Position numbers and translations under genes: made by a program | Assembly (NCBI GenBank): GCA_947062675.1 | Contig: CAMSQM010000001.1 | Location: forward strand, 62,001-126,000 | Source: an uncultured Roseburia sp. | GTDB lineage: Bacteria > Bacillota > Clostridia > Lachnospirales > Lachnospiraceae | DNA length: 64,000 bases | Direction: 5' to 3' | Shown here: positions 55,746 through 64,000 of the stretch, piece by piece | Numbering within the stretch: the first letter of the stretch is position 1 | How the letters are laid out: every line of letters starts with the position of its first letter | The notes under the pieces: generated by a model | Seen by the model: only the letters and a program-made list of their open reading frames with translations | What the model was told of the DNA's origin: nothing | Databases searched by the model: none

Positions 55746-56993
55746 ATGCTTTTGTCCGCGATCAAATATGTCAGGGGATACGTTTACGTCCAGCTCACTG
55801 GATATGCGCCGGAACGATTCCTGAACCTTTGCGGCAGCCGCGATATTCTGATCTGGAATCTGACACCGTGCGGGGAAGAGGGGTACCGTTTCTGTATCAG
55901 TGTCGAAGGTTTCCGCAGTTTAAAGCCGATTCTGAAGAAAACAAAGACAAAAATAAAAATACTGAAACGCTGCGGGATGCCGTTTGAAGCTCACCGCTAC
56001 CGGAAACGCAAGGTGTTTGGGGCGGGGATTTTTCTGTGCGGGGCGCTTTTGTACTATCTGTCGGGTTTTGTCTGGAATATCGAGGTCAACGGCAATTCCT
56101 ACCTGTCCGAGGAAGTGATTCTGGATTTCCTGAAAGAGGAAAAGAGCGCTTTCGGTGCAAAAAAGGCGGATATCAGCTGCGCGGAACTGGAGGAAACGCT
56201 GCGCAGCCGTTACAGCGAAGTGATCTGGACCTCGATCAAAATATACGGCACAAAAATGACTGTGGACGTCCAGGAAAATCTGCTTCCGGAGGAGAATTAT
56301 CAGAAGGCAGACGACACGGTCTGCGATATTGTTGCGGCGAAGGACGGTGTGGTGTCGGAAATCGTGACGAGATCCGGAACGCCGCTTGTGACAGCCGGAA
56401 CGGAGGTAAAGCAGGGGGAACTGCTCGTCGGAGGGCGCCTGGAGATCTTAAATGACAGCGGGGAGGTGGCACGTTATCTCTATAACAGCGCGGACGCCGA
56501 TATCCTGGCGGATGTCGTCTACCCCTATGAGGATGTGATTGAGGCGGAATATACCGATGAGGTGCCGACCGGAAATGAAAAAACAGATTACAGTCTCCGG
56601 TTTTTCGGGCATACCATTGAAAATCCGTTTTTCAGGCAGGAATTTGAAACGTATTCGGTCGTGTCGGACACAGGACAGCTGCATCTGACGGATAATTTTT
56701 ATCTTCCCGTTTCCCTGACCAGGAAGACTTATCAGGAGTACCGGAATGTCAGAAAAACACACAGTGAAAAGGAGATACGGCAGATTGCAACAAAGAATCT
56801 TTCGAATTATCTTGCAGATTTGGAAGAAAAAGGTATTCAAATTACGGCAAAAGATGTTATTATAGAGAGAAAGGGCAGGAAATATATTGTAAAAGGGACA
56901 ATCGGTGCGCGTGAATCCATTGTTTCTTATCAGCCCACCGAAATCGTGAATATCACAGGGGAAGAAGGACAGGAAACGAATGAGTCTGACTGA
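55746..56993 (+). CDS. yqfD: Sporulation protein YqfD (SpoIV-associated membrane protein)
   Basis: 415 aa. N-terminal YqfD domain with YVRGYVYVQLTGYAPERFLNLCGSRDILIWNL, one membrane helix at about 92-112 (FGAGIFLCGALLYYLSGFVWNI), then the outside region with WNIEVNGNSYLSEEVILDFLKE and a C-terminal tail (ENPFFRQEFETY). YqfD is made under sigma-E in the mother cell and is needed for late spore development in Clostridia. Overlaps phoH by 14 nt. Confidence 0.92.
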   Translation: MLLSAIKYVRGYVYVQLTGYAPERFLNLCGSRDILIWNLTPCGEEGYRFCISVEGFRSLKPILKKTKTKIKILKRCGMPFEAHRYRKRKVFGAGIFLCGALLYYLSGFVWNIEVNGNSYLSEEVILDFLKEEKSAFGAKKADISCAELEETLRSRYSEVIWTSIKIYGTKMTVDVQENLLPEENYQKADDTVCDIVAAKDGVVSEIVTRSGTPLVTAGTEVKQGELLVGGRLEILNDSGEVARYLYNSADADILADVVYPYEDVIEAEYTDEVPTGNEKTDYSLRFFGHTIENPFFRQEFETYSVVSDTGQLHLTDNFYLPVSLTRKTYQEYRNVRKTHSEKEIRQIATKNLSNYLADLEEKGIQITAKDVIIERKGRKYIVKGTIGARESIVSYQPTEIVNITGEEGQETNESD

Positions 56994-58053
56994 AGTTTCA
57001 TTAAATATACCGGCGGAGCATATCGCCAATATATTCGGCCAGTTTGACGCCCATATCAGAAAGATAGAGCGCGCGCTTAAGGTGACGCTCGTCGTGCGGG
57101 GGGAGAGCGTAAAGCTGCTCGGCGACGAGCGGGGAGTAAAAAATGCGTCGGGCGTATTTTCACAGCTGCTCGAACTCGCAAAACGGGGGAATGTGATCAC
57201 GGAGCAGAATGTGGATTACGCGCTGGCGCTGGTGGCGGAGGAGAAGGAGTCCGCCCTCAGTGTGATCGACAGCGACTGCATCTGTCACACTGTGAACGGG
57301 AAGCCGGTAAAGCCAAAGACGATCGGACAGAAGGCATATGTGGACGCCATCCGGGAAAAGATGATCGTGTTCGGCATGGGACCGGCGGGAACGGGAAAGA
57401 CTTACCTCGCGATGGCCATGGCGATCACGGCGTTTAAAAATGAGGAGGTGGGCAGGATTATCCTGACCCGCCCGGCGATCGAGGCCGGGGAAAAGCTTGG
57501 TTTTCTGCCGGGGGATCTGCAGAGCAAGGTGGATCCCTATCTGCGGCCGCTCTACGATGCGCTGCATCAGATAATGGGGGCGGAGAGCTTTCAGCGAAAT
57601 ATGGAAAAAGGGCTGATCGAGGTTGCGCCGCTCGCGTACATGCGGGGGCGCACGCTCGACAATGCTTTTATTATACTGGACGAGGCGCAGAATACGACGC
57701 CGGCACAGATGAAAATGTTTCTGACCAGAATCGGTTTTGGGTCCAAGGCGGTTGTCACCGGGGACGCCACACAGAAGGATCTGGCGCCCGGGGTATCATC
57801 CGGGCTGGATGTGGCGCTCAAGGTGCTTTCGGGAGTGGAAGAGATCGGTATCTGCAGACTGACAAGCCTTGATGTCGTGCGGCATCCGCTTGTGCAAAAG
57901 ATTGTGAAGGCCTACGAGGATTATGAGAACCGCGGCAGGAAAGGCGGTGCGCGGGGCGGGGACGGCGCGGGTGAGAGAGGCGTAACCCGCGGGCGCAACG
58001 GCGCGGGAAGAAACACTTCGCGGGGTGAAAGACGGGAGAGACACAGGTCATGA
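56980..58053 (+). CDS. phoH: PhoH family ATPase
   Basis: 357 aa. KH-like N-terminal part, then the PhoH P-loop domain: FGMGPAGTGKTYLAMAMAI (Walker A near residue 132-140), LTRPAIEAGEKLGFLPGD, ILDEAQNTTPAQMKMFLTR (Walker B) and VTGDATQKDL. The tail is rich in Gly and Arg (RKGGARGGDGAGERGVTRGRNG), perhaps RNA-binding. PhoH proteins are linked to RNA metabolism. It overlaps yqfD and ends in an ATGA overlap with the next gene. Confidence 0.94.
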   Translation: MSLTEVSLNIPAEHIANIFGQFDAHIRKIERALKVTLVVRGESVKLLGDERGVKNASGVFSQLLELAKRGNVITEQNVDYALALVAEEKESALSVIDSDCICHTVNGKPVKPKTIGQKAYVDAIREKMIVFGMGPAGTGKTYLAMAMAITAFKNEEVGRIILTRPAIEAGEKLGFLPGDLQSKVDPYLRPLYDALHQIMGAESFQRNMEKGLIEVAPLAYMRGRTLDNAFIILDEAQNTTPAQMKMFLTRIGFGSKAVVTGDATQKDLAPGVSSGLDVALKVLSGVEEIGICRLTSLDVVRHPLVQKIVKAYEDYENRGRKGGARGGDGAGERGVTRGRNGAGRNTSRGERRERHRS

Positions 58054-59231
58054 GGGAGCGGTATGTGGCAAAACGGGTGATCAATCTTTTGCTTTTATTT
58101 CTGATTACAGCGGGATTTACGGCTGCACTCTGCCAGCTCCAGGGGCTTTATGCGGATGAGCTCACGGGATATCTGTTTCTCGCACTGATGTTTTTTGTGC
58201 TCTTTGTTTATGTACTGGAATACAGCCGGGCGGAGGGGAAGATTGCGGACAACCGGGAAACGGATTACAGTAAAATCTCAGCGGGATTCTTTGCCTCCGC
58301 GCTGATTATTCTGCTCAGTGTCCGTCTGCCGGAATTTTTAAAGCCCGTGATTCTGGTCGCGCTCATTATGACAGCTCTGGGGTCGCAGATGATTGCGGTC
58401 TGCACAGGTCTGTTTTTATGTGCGCTGATGTGTCTGGCCGGCGGGGGAAGTGCGCAGGAGATGGTACTCTGCTGTCTGGCGCTATTATTTGGCTGTATGC
58501 TTGAGCTGACGGCGGAGCGCGCGCACCTGCGGTACTGGTGCGCGGCCATTGTGTTTGCGCTTGCCGTTATGCTCCCGGGTATTTTCTATTATCTGACTTA
58601 CAGGGAGGTGAAACTGAGCCTGTTTCTTTTCGGGGCGGTGGAGGGAGCGGTGGAAGTGATTTTTCTGCTGCTGGTGATCACACAGCTCGCGGCGGCGAAG
58701 CATGCGGAGGTTTCGGATCTGTTTGCAGATATTCTGGATGAATCGTATCCGATGGCGCGGGAGCTGCTAAAATTTTCCAGAACGGAATACCGGCATGCCA
58801 GACGTGTCTCGCACGCTGCCGCAAAGTGTGCGGAGATTGTGGGCGCGGACAGGAATGTGTGTGCGGCGGCCGGATTTTATTACAGGATCGGGATAATCGA
58901 GGGGGAGCCTCTGGTGGAGAGCGGGATCCGCATTGCCAGAAAAGAGTGCTTTCCGGAGGGCGTGATAGGTGTGATCAGTGAGTATAATGGAGAACTGGCG
59001 CTGCCCTCGACGACGGAATCCGCGATTGTACATATGGTGGACGGGCTGATCAAGAAGCTGGAAGTGCTTGACAGTCAGACGATGTCGAGCGAGTGGAACC
59101 AGGATATGGTCATATACCAGACGCTGAATGATTTTTCCGCCATGGGAATGTACGATAAATCAGGTCTCAGTATGAATATGTTTCTGAAAATCCGGGAATA
59201 TCTGGTAAAAGAGGAGAAATTACTGTTATGA
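58050..59231 (+). CDS. Membrane protein with degenerate HD domain (YqfF/PgpH position)
   Basis: 393 aa. Six or seven hydrophobic helices (about 8-215), then a cytoplasmic domain (ARELLKFSRTEYRHARRVSHAAAKCAEIVGADRNVCAAAGFYYRIGIIEGEPLVE). The position between phoH and ybeY is that of the 7TM-HD cyclic-di-AMP phosphodiesterase PgpH (YqfF), but the metal-binding His-Asp pair of the YYHDIGK motif reads YYRIGII here, and the downstream EHHG-like motif reads SEYNG. The large extracellular domain of PgpH is also absent. Likely non-catalytic; a sensory or scaffolding role is inference. Confidence 0.8.
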   Translation: MRERYVAKRVINLLLLFLITAGFTAALCQLQGLYADELTGYLFLALMFFVLFVYVLEYSRAEGKIADNRETDYSKISAGFFASALIILLSVRLPEFLKPVILVALIMTALGSQMIAVCTGLFLCALMCLAGGGSAQEMVLCCLALLFGCMLELTAERAHLRYWCAAIVFALAVMLPGIFYYLTYREVKLSLFLFGAVEGAVEVIFLLLVITQLAAAKHAEVSDLFADILDESYPMARELLKFSRTEYRHARRVSHAAAKCAEIVGADRNVCAAAGFYYRIGIIEGEPLVESGIRIARKECFPEGVIGVISEYNGELALPSTTESAIVHMVDGLIKKLEVLDSQTMSSEWNQDMVIYQTLNDFSAMGMYDKSGLSMNMFLKIREYLVKEEKLLL

Positions 59232-59728
59232 GTCTGACGATTGAAAAAGAGACGGATATCGCATTTGCGTTTGCATATGAAGAGCTGGCGGAGCGCGTTG
59301 TGGAATTTGCGATAGAGCATGAGGGGTTTCCCTATGATGCGGAGGTGAGTCTGACTTTAACCGGCGACGAGGGAATCCGTGTATTTAACCGGAACTGCCG
59401 CGAGATCGATGCGCCGACCGATGTGCTTTCCTTTCCGCTGATTACCTATGAAAAAGCCGGTGATTTTTCATGTCTGGAAAATCATTACGAGGATAATTTC
59501 AATCCGGATACCGGAGAGATTATGCTGGGCGACATCGTACTTTCCGTGGAGCGGGTAAAAAAGCAGGCGGCGGAATACGGTCACAGTGAGCAGCGGGAAT
59601 TTGCATTCCTGATTCTGCACAGCATGATGCACCTGTTTGGTTACGATCACATGACGCCGGAGGAAGCGGCGGTGATGGAAGAGCGGCAGAATATGATACT
59701 GAACGCGATGCAGATTCTGAGGGAATAA
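59228..59728 (+). CDS. ybeY: Endoribonuclease YbeY
   Basis: 166-aa zinc endoribonuclease that matures 16S rRNA. Zinc motif HSMMHLFGYDHMTPEEAAVME (H-X3-H-X5-H), with IDAPTDVLSFPL and GEIMLGDIVLS upstream. ATGA overlap with the previous gene. This variant has a slightly longer N-terminus than the usual 150-160 aa. Confidence 0.96.
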   Translation: MSLTIEKETDIAFAFAYEELAERVVEFAIEHEGFPYDAEVSLTLTGDEGIRVFNRNCREIDAPTDVLSFPLITYEKAGDFSCLENHYEDNFNPDTGEIMLGDIVLSVERVKKQAAEYGHSEQREFAFLILHSMMHLFGYDHMTPEEAAVMEERQNMILNAMQILRE

Positions 59729-59748
59729 TGGAATGATGAGGGAATTTT

Positions 59749-61407
59749 ATGGCGAAAAAGAAGAAAAAGGGCGGCACAAGTTTTCTGATGCAGGGTTCGA
59801 TTCTGGCCGCGGCCTCCATCATCAGCCGGATTATCGGACTGGTATACCGGATTCCGTTGACAGACATCATCGGGGATACCGGAAATAATTATTACGGGAG
59901 CGCCTACAAAATCTATAATATACTGCTGATCATTTCATCCTACAGTCTGCCTCTCGCGGTCTCAAAGCTCGTCTCGGCGAATATTTCCCAGGGAAAGAGG
60001 CGCAATGTCTACCGCATATTAAAATGCGCGCTGTTGTTTGGCGCCGTATCCGGGACGATCGCGGCGGCAGTACTTTTTTTTGGTGCGGATTTTATCACGG
60101 CCACGCTGATGCGCACACCCTTAAGTATTTTTGCGGTGGAGACGCTTGTGCCGGTTCTTGTGATTGTCGCGGTGCTGGGCGTGATGCGCGGTTTTTATCA
60201 GGGACTTGGCACGATGATGCCGAGTGCGCTCTCACAGATTCTCGAGCAGATTGCGAATGCGGTGATCAGTGTCTGGGCGGCTTATGTGCTGTATTCCTAC
60301 GGGGCAAAAGTGGGGCGTCTTCTCGGAAACGAGGAAAATTACGCCGCGGCTTACGGCGCTGCGGGGGGAACGATCGGGACGGGGGCCGGCGCGCTGGTGG
60401 CCCTTCTTTTTGCGACATTTGTTCTGATTGCTTTTCTCGGCAGATTTAAAAAGACGATGAAGCGGGAGCGCCGCACAAATGTGGATTCCTATGGATCCAT
60501 TATGAAGGTTCTGATCGCCACAATTATTCCGGTTCTCTTAAGCAGTACAATCTACAATTGCAATGCGCTGATTGACGAGGCGGTTTTCAAGAATATCGCA
60601 GTTTTTCAGGGGTATCCGGAGAGCGAATACGGTGTCTGGAACGGCATCTATTCCGGCAAATACCAGGTGCTTATCAATGTGCCGCTTTCCATCGCCTCTG
60701 CGCTTGCGGCCTCCTCGGTTCCGGCGCTCACGGCGGCACTTTCCGCGGGACACAGAAAAGAGGCGAAACATCAGATTGCCACGGCGACCCGTTTTGTCAT
60801 GGTGATTGCGTTTCCCTGTACCGTGGGGATGAGTGTGCTGGCGTCCCCGATTCTGCAGCTTTTGTTCAACGATTCCTCTGAACTTGCGGCCAATATGCTG
60901 ATGGCGGGTTCGTCGGCCATTTTATTTTCCTCGCTGTCCACCCTCTCAAACGGACTCCTGCAGGGGATGAACCGCATGAAGGAGCCGATCAAAAATGCCA
61001 TCATTGCGCTCGTGCTGCACCTGATTGTGCTGGTGGCGCTGATGCTCGGGCTGAAACTGAATATCTATGCCGTGGTTATCGCCAATATCGCGTTTGGCTT
61101 TATCATGTGCGTGTTAAACGCCCGTTCTATCCGCCGCTACAGCGGATACAGGCAGGAAGTACGGCGTACCTTCCTGGTTCCCGCGATCGCCTCTGCGGGG
61201 ATGGGAGGCGTTGTCTGGCTGCTGTACAAACTGTTTCTTTATCTGTTCCGCGTAAATGCGGTCGCTGTATTTCTCTCAATTCTGCTGGGGGCGGTTGTGT
61301 ACGGTGTCCTTCTGCTGTTGTTTAAAGGTCTGAAGGAGGAGGAGATTTTACGGTTTCCGAAGGGGAGGATGCTTGTGGCTCTGGCGAGGAAGATGCGTCT
61401 CTTATAG
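59749..61407 (+). CDS. MurJ/SpoVB-type polysaccharide flippase
   Basis: 552-aa polytopic membrane protein of the MOP superfamily. Basic start KKKKKG, then SFLMQGSILAAASIISRIIGLVYRIPLTDIIGDTGNNYYGSAYKIYNILLIISSYSLPLAVSKLVSANIS, typical of the SpoVB/YtgP branch that moves lipid-linked cell wall precursors, with 14 expected helices. Located after ybeY in the sporulation-linked block. Whether it is the vegetative flippase or the spore-cortex SpoVB cannot be told from this sequence. Confidence 0.9.
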   Translation: MAKKKKKGGTSFLMQGSILAAASIISRIIGLVYRIPLTDIIGDTGNNYYGSAYKIYNILLIISSYSLPLAVSKLVSANISQGKRRNVYRILKCALLFGAVSGTIAAAVLFFGADFITATLMRTPLSIFAVETLVPVLVIVAVLGVMRGFYQGLGTMMPSALSQILEQIANAVISVWAAYVLYSYGAKVGRLLGNEENYAAAYGAAGGTIGTGAGALVALLFATFVLIAFLGRFKKTMKRERRTNVDSYGSIMKVLIATIIPVLLSSTIYNCNALIDEAVFKNIAVFQGYPESEYGVWNGIYSGKYQVLINVPLSIASALAASSVPALTAALSAGHRKEAKHQIATATRFVMVIAFPCTVGMSVLASPILQLLFNDSSELAANMLMAGSSAILFSSLSTLSNGLLQGMNRMKEPIKNAIIALVLHLIVLVALMLGLKLNIYAVVIANIAFGFIMCVLNARSIRRYSGYRQEVRRTFLVPAIASAGMGGVVWLLYKLFLYLFRVNAVAVFLSILLGAVVYGVLLLLFKGLKEEEILRFPKGRMLVALARKMRLL

Positions 61408-61530
61408 AGCGGGGACAGCGTGGACGCCGGAAACTGAAGGTAAAAATGGACAAAACTGAATAATCTGTAAAAAACAGGCAAATACTTTTCGTACAGGAAG
61501 ATCTGACTACCGTTTTCAGGGAGGTTTGAG

Positions 61531-61899
61531 ATGAAAAAGACGACTGGTATCTGCCTGTTTCTGGCACTGCTCCTTGCCTGTGTCACGGGCCTGTTTTTTT
61601 TATATAAGCCGGACCGGGAGAGTCTGCCGGAAGAACCTCCGCAGCTGATGGCCGAGGAGGAGACGGCGGAGCCGGAGGAGCTGGCGCAGAGTATGAGCAT
61701 TCAGGAGCCGTACGCCTATCTGCTCCGGGAGAAAGACGGTTTTCTGGCAGTGTACGGGCAGGACGGGACGACGTTCCTGTTTGAGACGAATATCCGGATG
61801 AGAAGTCTGGACGAGGAGATGCAGGCAAAGGTGGAGGCGGGAATCCCCTTTGCCGACGAGCGTGAACTCTATGATTTTCTGGAGAGTTATTCCAGCTGA
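61531..61899 (+). CDS. BofC-like small exported protein
   Basis: 122 aa with a membrane anchor or signal at residues 5-26 (GICLFLALLLACVTGLFFLY), an acidic linker, and a C-terminal domain PYAYLLREKDGFLAVYGQDGTTFLFETNIRMRSLDEEMQAKVEAGIPFADERELYDFLESYSS, resembling the BofC C-terminal domain of Clostridial spore formers. In Bacillus BofC modulates SpoIVB signalling; here only the similarity is claimed. Overlaps the end of the convergent symporter by 13 nt. Confidence 0.7.
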   Translation: MKKTTGICLFLALLLACVTGLFFLYKPDRESLPEEPPQLMAEEETAEPEELAQSMSIQEPYAYLLREKDGFLAVYGQDGTTFLFETNIRMRSLDEEMQAKVEAGIPFADERELYDFLESYSS

Positions 61900-63206
61900 G
61901 TCTCCCGCGCGATTTTTGATGCGAAGCACCACAGGCATATGAGATTGGGGATGGCCATCAGGGAGTTGAACAGATCGGAGAGCCCCCACACCACATTCAG
62001 GGAAAGCACAGCTCCAAGGTAAACAGAACACATGTACAGCACCTGATAGGCCCGGATTCCGGCTTCACCCCAGAGGTATCGCACGGCGGAGACGCCATAG
62101 ACATTCCAGCCGATGATAGTGGCATATGCGAAGAGCGCCAGGGAGACGGAGAGGATAAGTTCCCCGCAGGGGAGTTCGCCGAAGGCGGCAAAACACAGGG
62201 AATCCGGTGCCAGGTTCCCAAAGGCGGCGGGATTGTCCAGGATGCTGCTGACCAGGGCGATTCCGGTGATGGCGCACATAACGACCGTATCCCAGAACGG
62301 ACCGGTCATGGAGATCAGTCCCTGTCTGACAGGGGAGCTGCAGCCTGCAGAGGCCGCGGCCATCGGTATGGAGCCGAGTCCCGCCTCGTTTGTGAAGAGC
62401 CCCCGCGAGATTCCGGTGCGGATTCCGGTCGCGACGGCGCGCCCGAAGAGGCCGCCTGCGATGGCGCGGGAGGAAAAGGCAGAGTATACGATCACGCGGA
62501 TTGTCCCGGGAAGTACCGCGCGGTGTCTGATCATGAGAAAAAAGCACCCTCCAAGATACAGGATACTCATCACCGGTACCAGCCAGGTACAGACTTTTGC
62601 AATCTGCCGGCTTCCCCCGACGATCACCAGGCCGGCCAGCAATCCCGCTGCGATTCCGGTCAGATGGGGAGAGATGTCCACATGTTTTTCCACTGCGGTG
62701 CGGATGGAATGTGCCTGTACACTGCTCCCGATGCCGAACGATGCGAGCACGGTAAACAGTGCGAAGGCCGCCGCAGCCCCTTTTTTTCCGAGGCCTTCTG
62801 CGAGAACATACATCGGTCCTCCGTATGTGCCGCCGTCCGGGCCGGATACCCTGTATTTTACTGACAGAAAGCATTCCGCATAGCAGGTGGCGATTCCGAG
62901 GAAGCCTGTCAGCCAGCACCAGAATACCGCGCCGGGGCCGCCGATGGCGATTGCGGTGGAGATGCCGATGATGTTTCCGGTTCCGATTGTCGCGGCCAGC
63001 GCTGTCGCGAGGGCGGAGTAGCCGGCGGATGCTCTGCCGTTTTTGTGATCGCGGGCGAAACTGAGCCGGATGGCGGCGGGAAGCCTGCGCTGGATAAAAC
63101 GCAGACGGAAAGTGAAGTACAGATGTGTCCCGAACAGCAGAAAAAGCATCGGGAAGCTCCAGAGATATTCCTGAAATGTGGTGAGGAAGCGCTCAAATGT
63201 GTCCAT
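61887..63206 (-). CDS. Sodium:alanine/glycine symporter (AGCS family)
   Basis: 439 aa, about 10-11 helices, with the family hallmarks ATALAATIGTGNIIGISTAIAIGGPGAVFW (Na+-binding region), YGGPMYVLAEGLG and GISRGLFTNEAGLGSIPMAAASAG. Imports alanine or glycine with Na+. ATG 63206 is preceded directly by a T run and a hairpin (63213-63251); the only purine-rich site, GGGG, lies within that stem. Transcribed after the cytidylate kinase-like gene. Confidence 0.93.
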   Translation of the reverse strand: MDTFERFLTTFQEYLWSFPMLFLLFGTHLYFTFRLRFIQRRLPAAIRLSFARDHKNGRASAGYSALATALAATIGTGNIIGISTAIAIGGPGAVFWCWLTGFLGIATCYAECFLSVKYRVSGPDGGTYGGPMYVLAEGLGKKGAAAAFALFTVLASFGIGSSVQAHSIRTAVEKHVDISPHLTGIAAGLLAGLVIVGGSRQIAKVCTWLVPVMSILYLGGCFFLMIRHRAVLPGTIRVIVYSAFSSRAIAGGLFGRAVATGIRTGISRGLFTNEAGLGSIPMAAASAGCSSPVRQGLISMTGPFWDTVVMCAITGIALVSSILDNPAAFGNLAPDSLCFAAFGELPCGELILSVSLALFAYATIIGWNVYGVSAVRYLWGEAGIRAYQVLYMCSVYLGAVLSLNVVWGLSDLFNSLMAIPNLICLWCFASKIARETQLE

Positions 63207-63251
63207 AAAAATGCCCCGTATCCTTTACGTTTTCTGTAAAGTATATGGGGC
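63207..63251 (-). promoter_or_regulatory. Terminator-like hairpin covering the symporter leader
   Basis: On the minus strand GCCCCATAT and CTTTAC pair with GTAAAG and ATACGGGGC (63251-63243 with 63221-63213, inner stem 63241-63236 with 63228-63223), then CATTTTT and the ATG. It can act as the terminator of the upstream gene and at the same time hide the symporter ribosome binding site. Confidence 0.6.
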
Positions 63252-63278
63252 AGTCCGCCGTTTTATATCTGCTGTTTT

Positions 63279-63881
63279 TTATTTTGCGAGCTTTGCGATG
63301 GCTGTCACGATCTCTTCCACCGATGCGCGCGAGGTATTGATACAGAGGTCATAATTGAGCTTATCGCCCCAGGTCTGTCCGGTGAAAAACTGATAGTATC
63401 TTCCGCGCCTGCGGTCGACATCCTGGATGTGGCGTTTCAGTTCCCTGTCCGTAAAGTTCTCCTGCTCAGGCGCGCGTTTTCTGCAGCGCTCCATTTTGTG
63501 GGGCATCTCGGCGTAGATAAAAAGGCGCAGCGGATCTTTGTCCCGCAGGATGTAGTCCGCGCTTCTGCCGACGATCACACAGTCCGATTTTTCCGCCAGC
63601 TCCTGAACGAGACGGCTCTGTTCCCTGTAGATGACGTTATTCTGCTCAAATACCGGATCCATCCCCATATAGAAAGTCCTGCCGTGCGTCATCGCGCCCA
63701 TCGTTACCGGACCGTTTTCCATAACATGCTGTACGTATCCCTCATCAAACCGGGTGCGCTTTGCGATCTCCGTAATAATTTCGTTGTCATAATAGGCGAT
63801 TCCGAGTTCTTTTGCCAGAAGATTTCCGATCTCGCGGCCTCCGCTTCCAAACTCGCGGCCTATGGTAATAATTTTTGTCAC
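63279..63881 (-). CDS. Cytidylate kinase-like family protein
   Basis: 200 aa from the GTG at 63881 (AAAGGAG upstream on the minus strand). Start TKIITIGREFGSGGREIGNLLAKELGIAYYDNEII has a P-loop-like GREFGSGGREIG, followed by CVIVGRSADYILRD and KPHIM-like lid residues; the fold is that of the CMP-kinase-like Clostridial family (cytidylate_kin2). Basic patches CRKRAPEQENFTDRELKRHIQDVDRRRGRYYQFFTGQTWGD are typical. True substrate unproven. Closed by the hairpin at 63207-63251. No gene is seen in 63882-64000. Confidence 0.85.
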   Translation of the reverse strand: MTKIITIGREFGSGGREIGNLLAKELGIAYYDNEIITEIAKRTRFDEGYVQHVMENGPVTMGAMTHGRTFYMGMDPVFEQNNVIYREQSRLVQELAEKSDCVIVGRSADYILRDKDPLRLFIYAEMPHKMERCRKRAPEQENFTDRELKRHIQDVDRRRGRYYQFFTGQTWGDKLNYDLCINTSRASVEEIVTAIAKLAK

Positions 63882-64000
63882 AGATATCACTCCTTTCCCT
63901 GAAATCATATCATCTTCAAAGGTATTTGTGCAACCGGAAATATACTTTACCGGTCATGGCAGTGTGCGTCTGCTTCTGCGGGAAAGTGAGCGTTCAGAGG

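Overview
The window reads as one stretch of a spore-forming, probably motile member of the Lachnospiraceae (Clostridia). Supporting points seen here are Firmicutes-type gene blocks (yqfC-yqfD-phoH-HD-ybeY, scpA-scpB, ruvA-ruvB, CIRCE-groES-groEL, L-box-dapA-dapB, class III fbp), strong AGGAGG ribosome binding sites, a sigma-D-type chemotaxis promoter, two chemotaxis receptors and a fairly GC-rich composition. The species cannot be named from sequence alone.

Layout. 1-10.4 kb: yajC, a MATE exporter followed by a decayed 55-bp tandem repeat, an RluA-type pseudouridine synthase, then a probable operon of a four-part flavin/rhodanese/siroheme/ferredoxin fusion, xylulokinase, a ferredoxin-tailed aldo/keto reductase, a HAD phosphatase and an Mbeg1-like hydrolase. 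10.5-12.7 kb: CIRCE-controlled groES-groEL. 12.9-21.9 kb: an M23 metallopeptidase gene split by a 7.8-kb element carrying three large serine recombinases and chemotaxis/hypothetical cargo. 21.9-33.4 kb: a CZB chemotaxis receptor, typA, ssb, lysine riboswitch-dapA-dapB, fbp, nfo, ruvAB. 33.5-44.3 kb: tandem secreted paralogues, a methyltransferase, an FtsX-type ABC transporter, a second MATE exporter, a subtilase and cardiolipin synthase. 44.3-49.3 kb: a D-alanyl-D-alanine carboxypeptidase gene (minus strand) split by a 3.6-kb element carrying one large serine recombinase and a CFI-box protein. 49.4-64 kb: scpAB, an intact carboxypeptidase, an HD protein, a secreted repeat protein, pyrimidine-nucleoside phosphorylase, the sporulation-linked yqfC-yqfD-phoH-HD-ybeY block, a MurJ/SpoVB-type flippase, a BofC-like protein, an alanine symporter and a cytidylate kinase-like protein.

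The main discovery candidate is the pair of gene-interrupting elements. In each case two separated fragments of a peptidoglycan hydrolase/peptidase gene can be joined in frame at a short direct repeat (TGAT for the M23 gene, GCGACACAGG for the carboxypeptidase gene). In each case a serine recombinase stop codon lies exactly 18 nt before the right-hand core, and the joined element ends form an imperfect palindrome of the kind expected for a serine integrase attP site. In the M23 element the truncated host gene runs into the first recombinase through an ATGA overlap, so the host promoter probably drives that recombinase. This is the layout of a skin-like excision switch, in which DNA is removed to rebuild a gene. 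Such switches are known for sigK and spsM in other spore formers; these two cell-wall loci I do not recognise as described. Excision itself is inferred, not shown.
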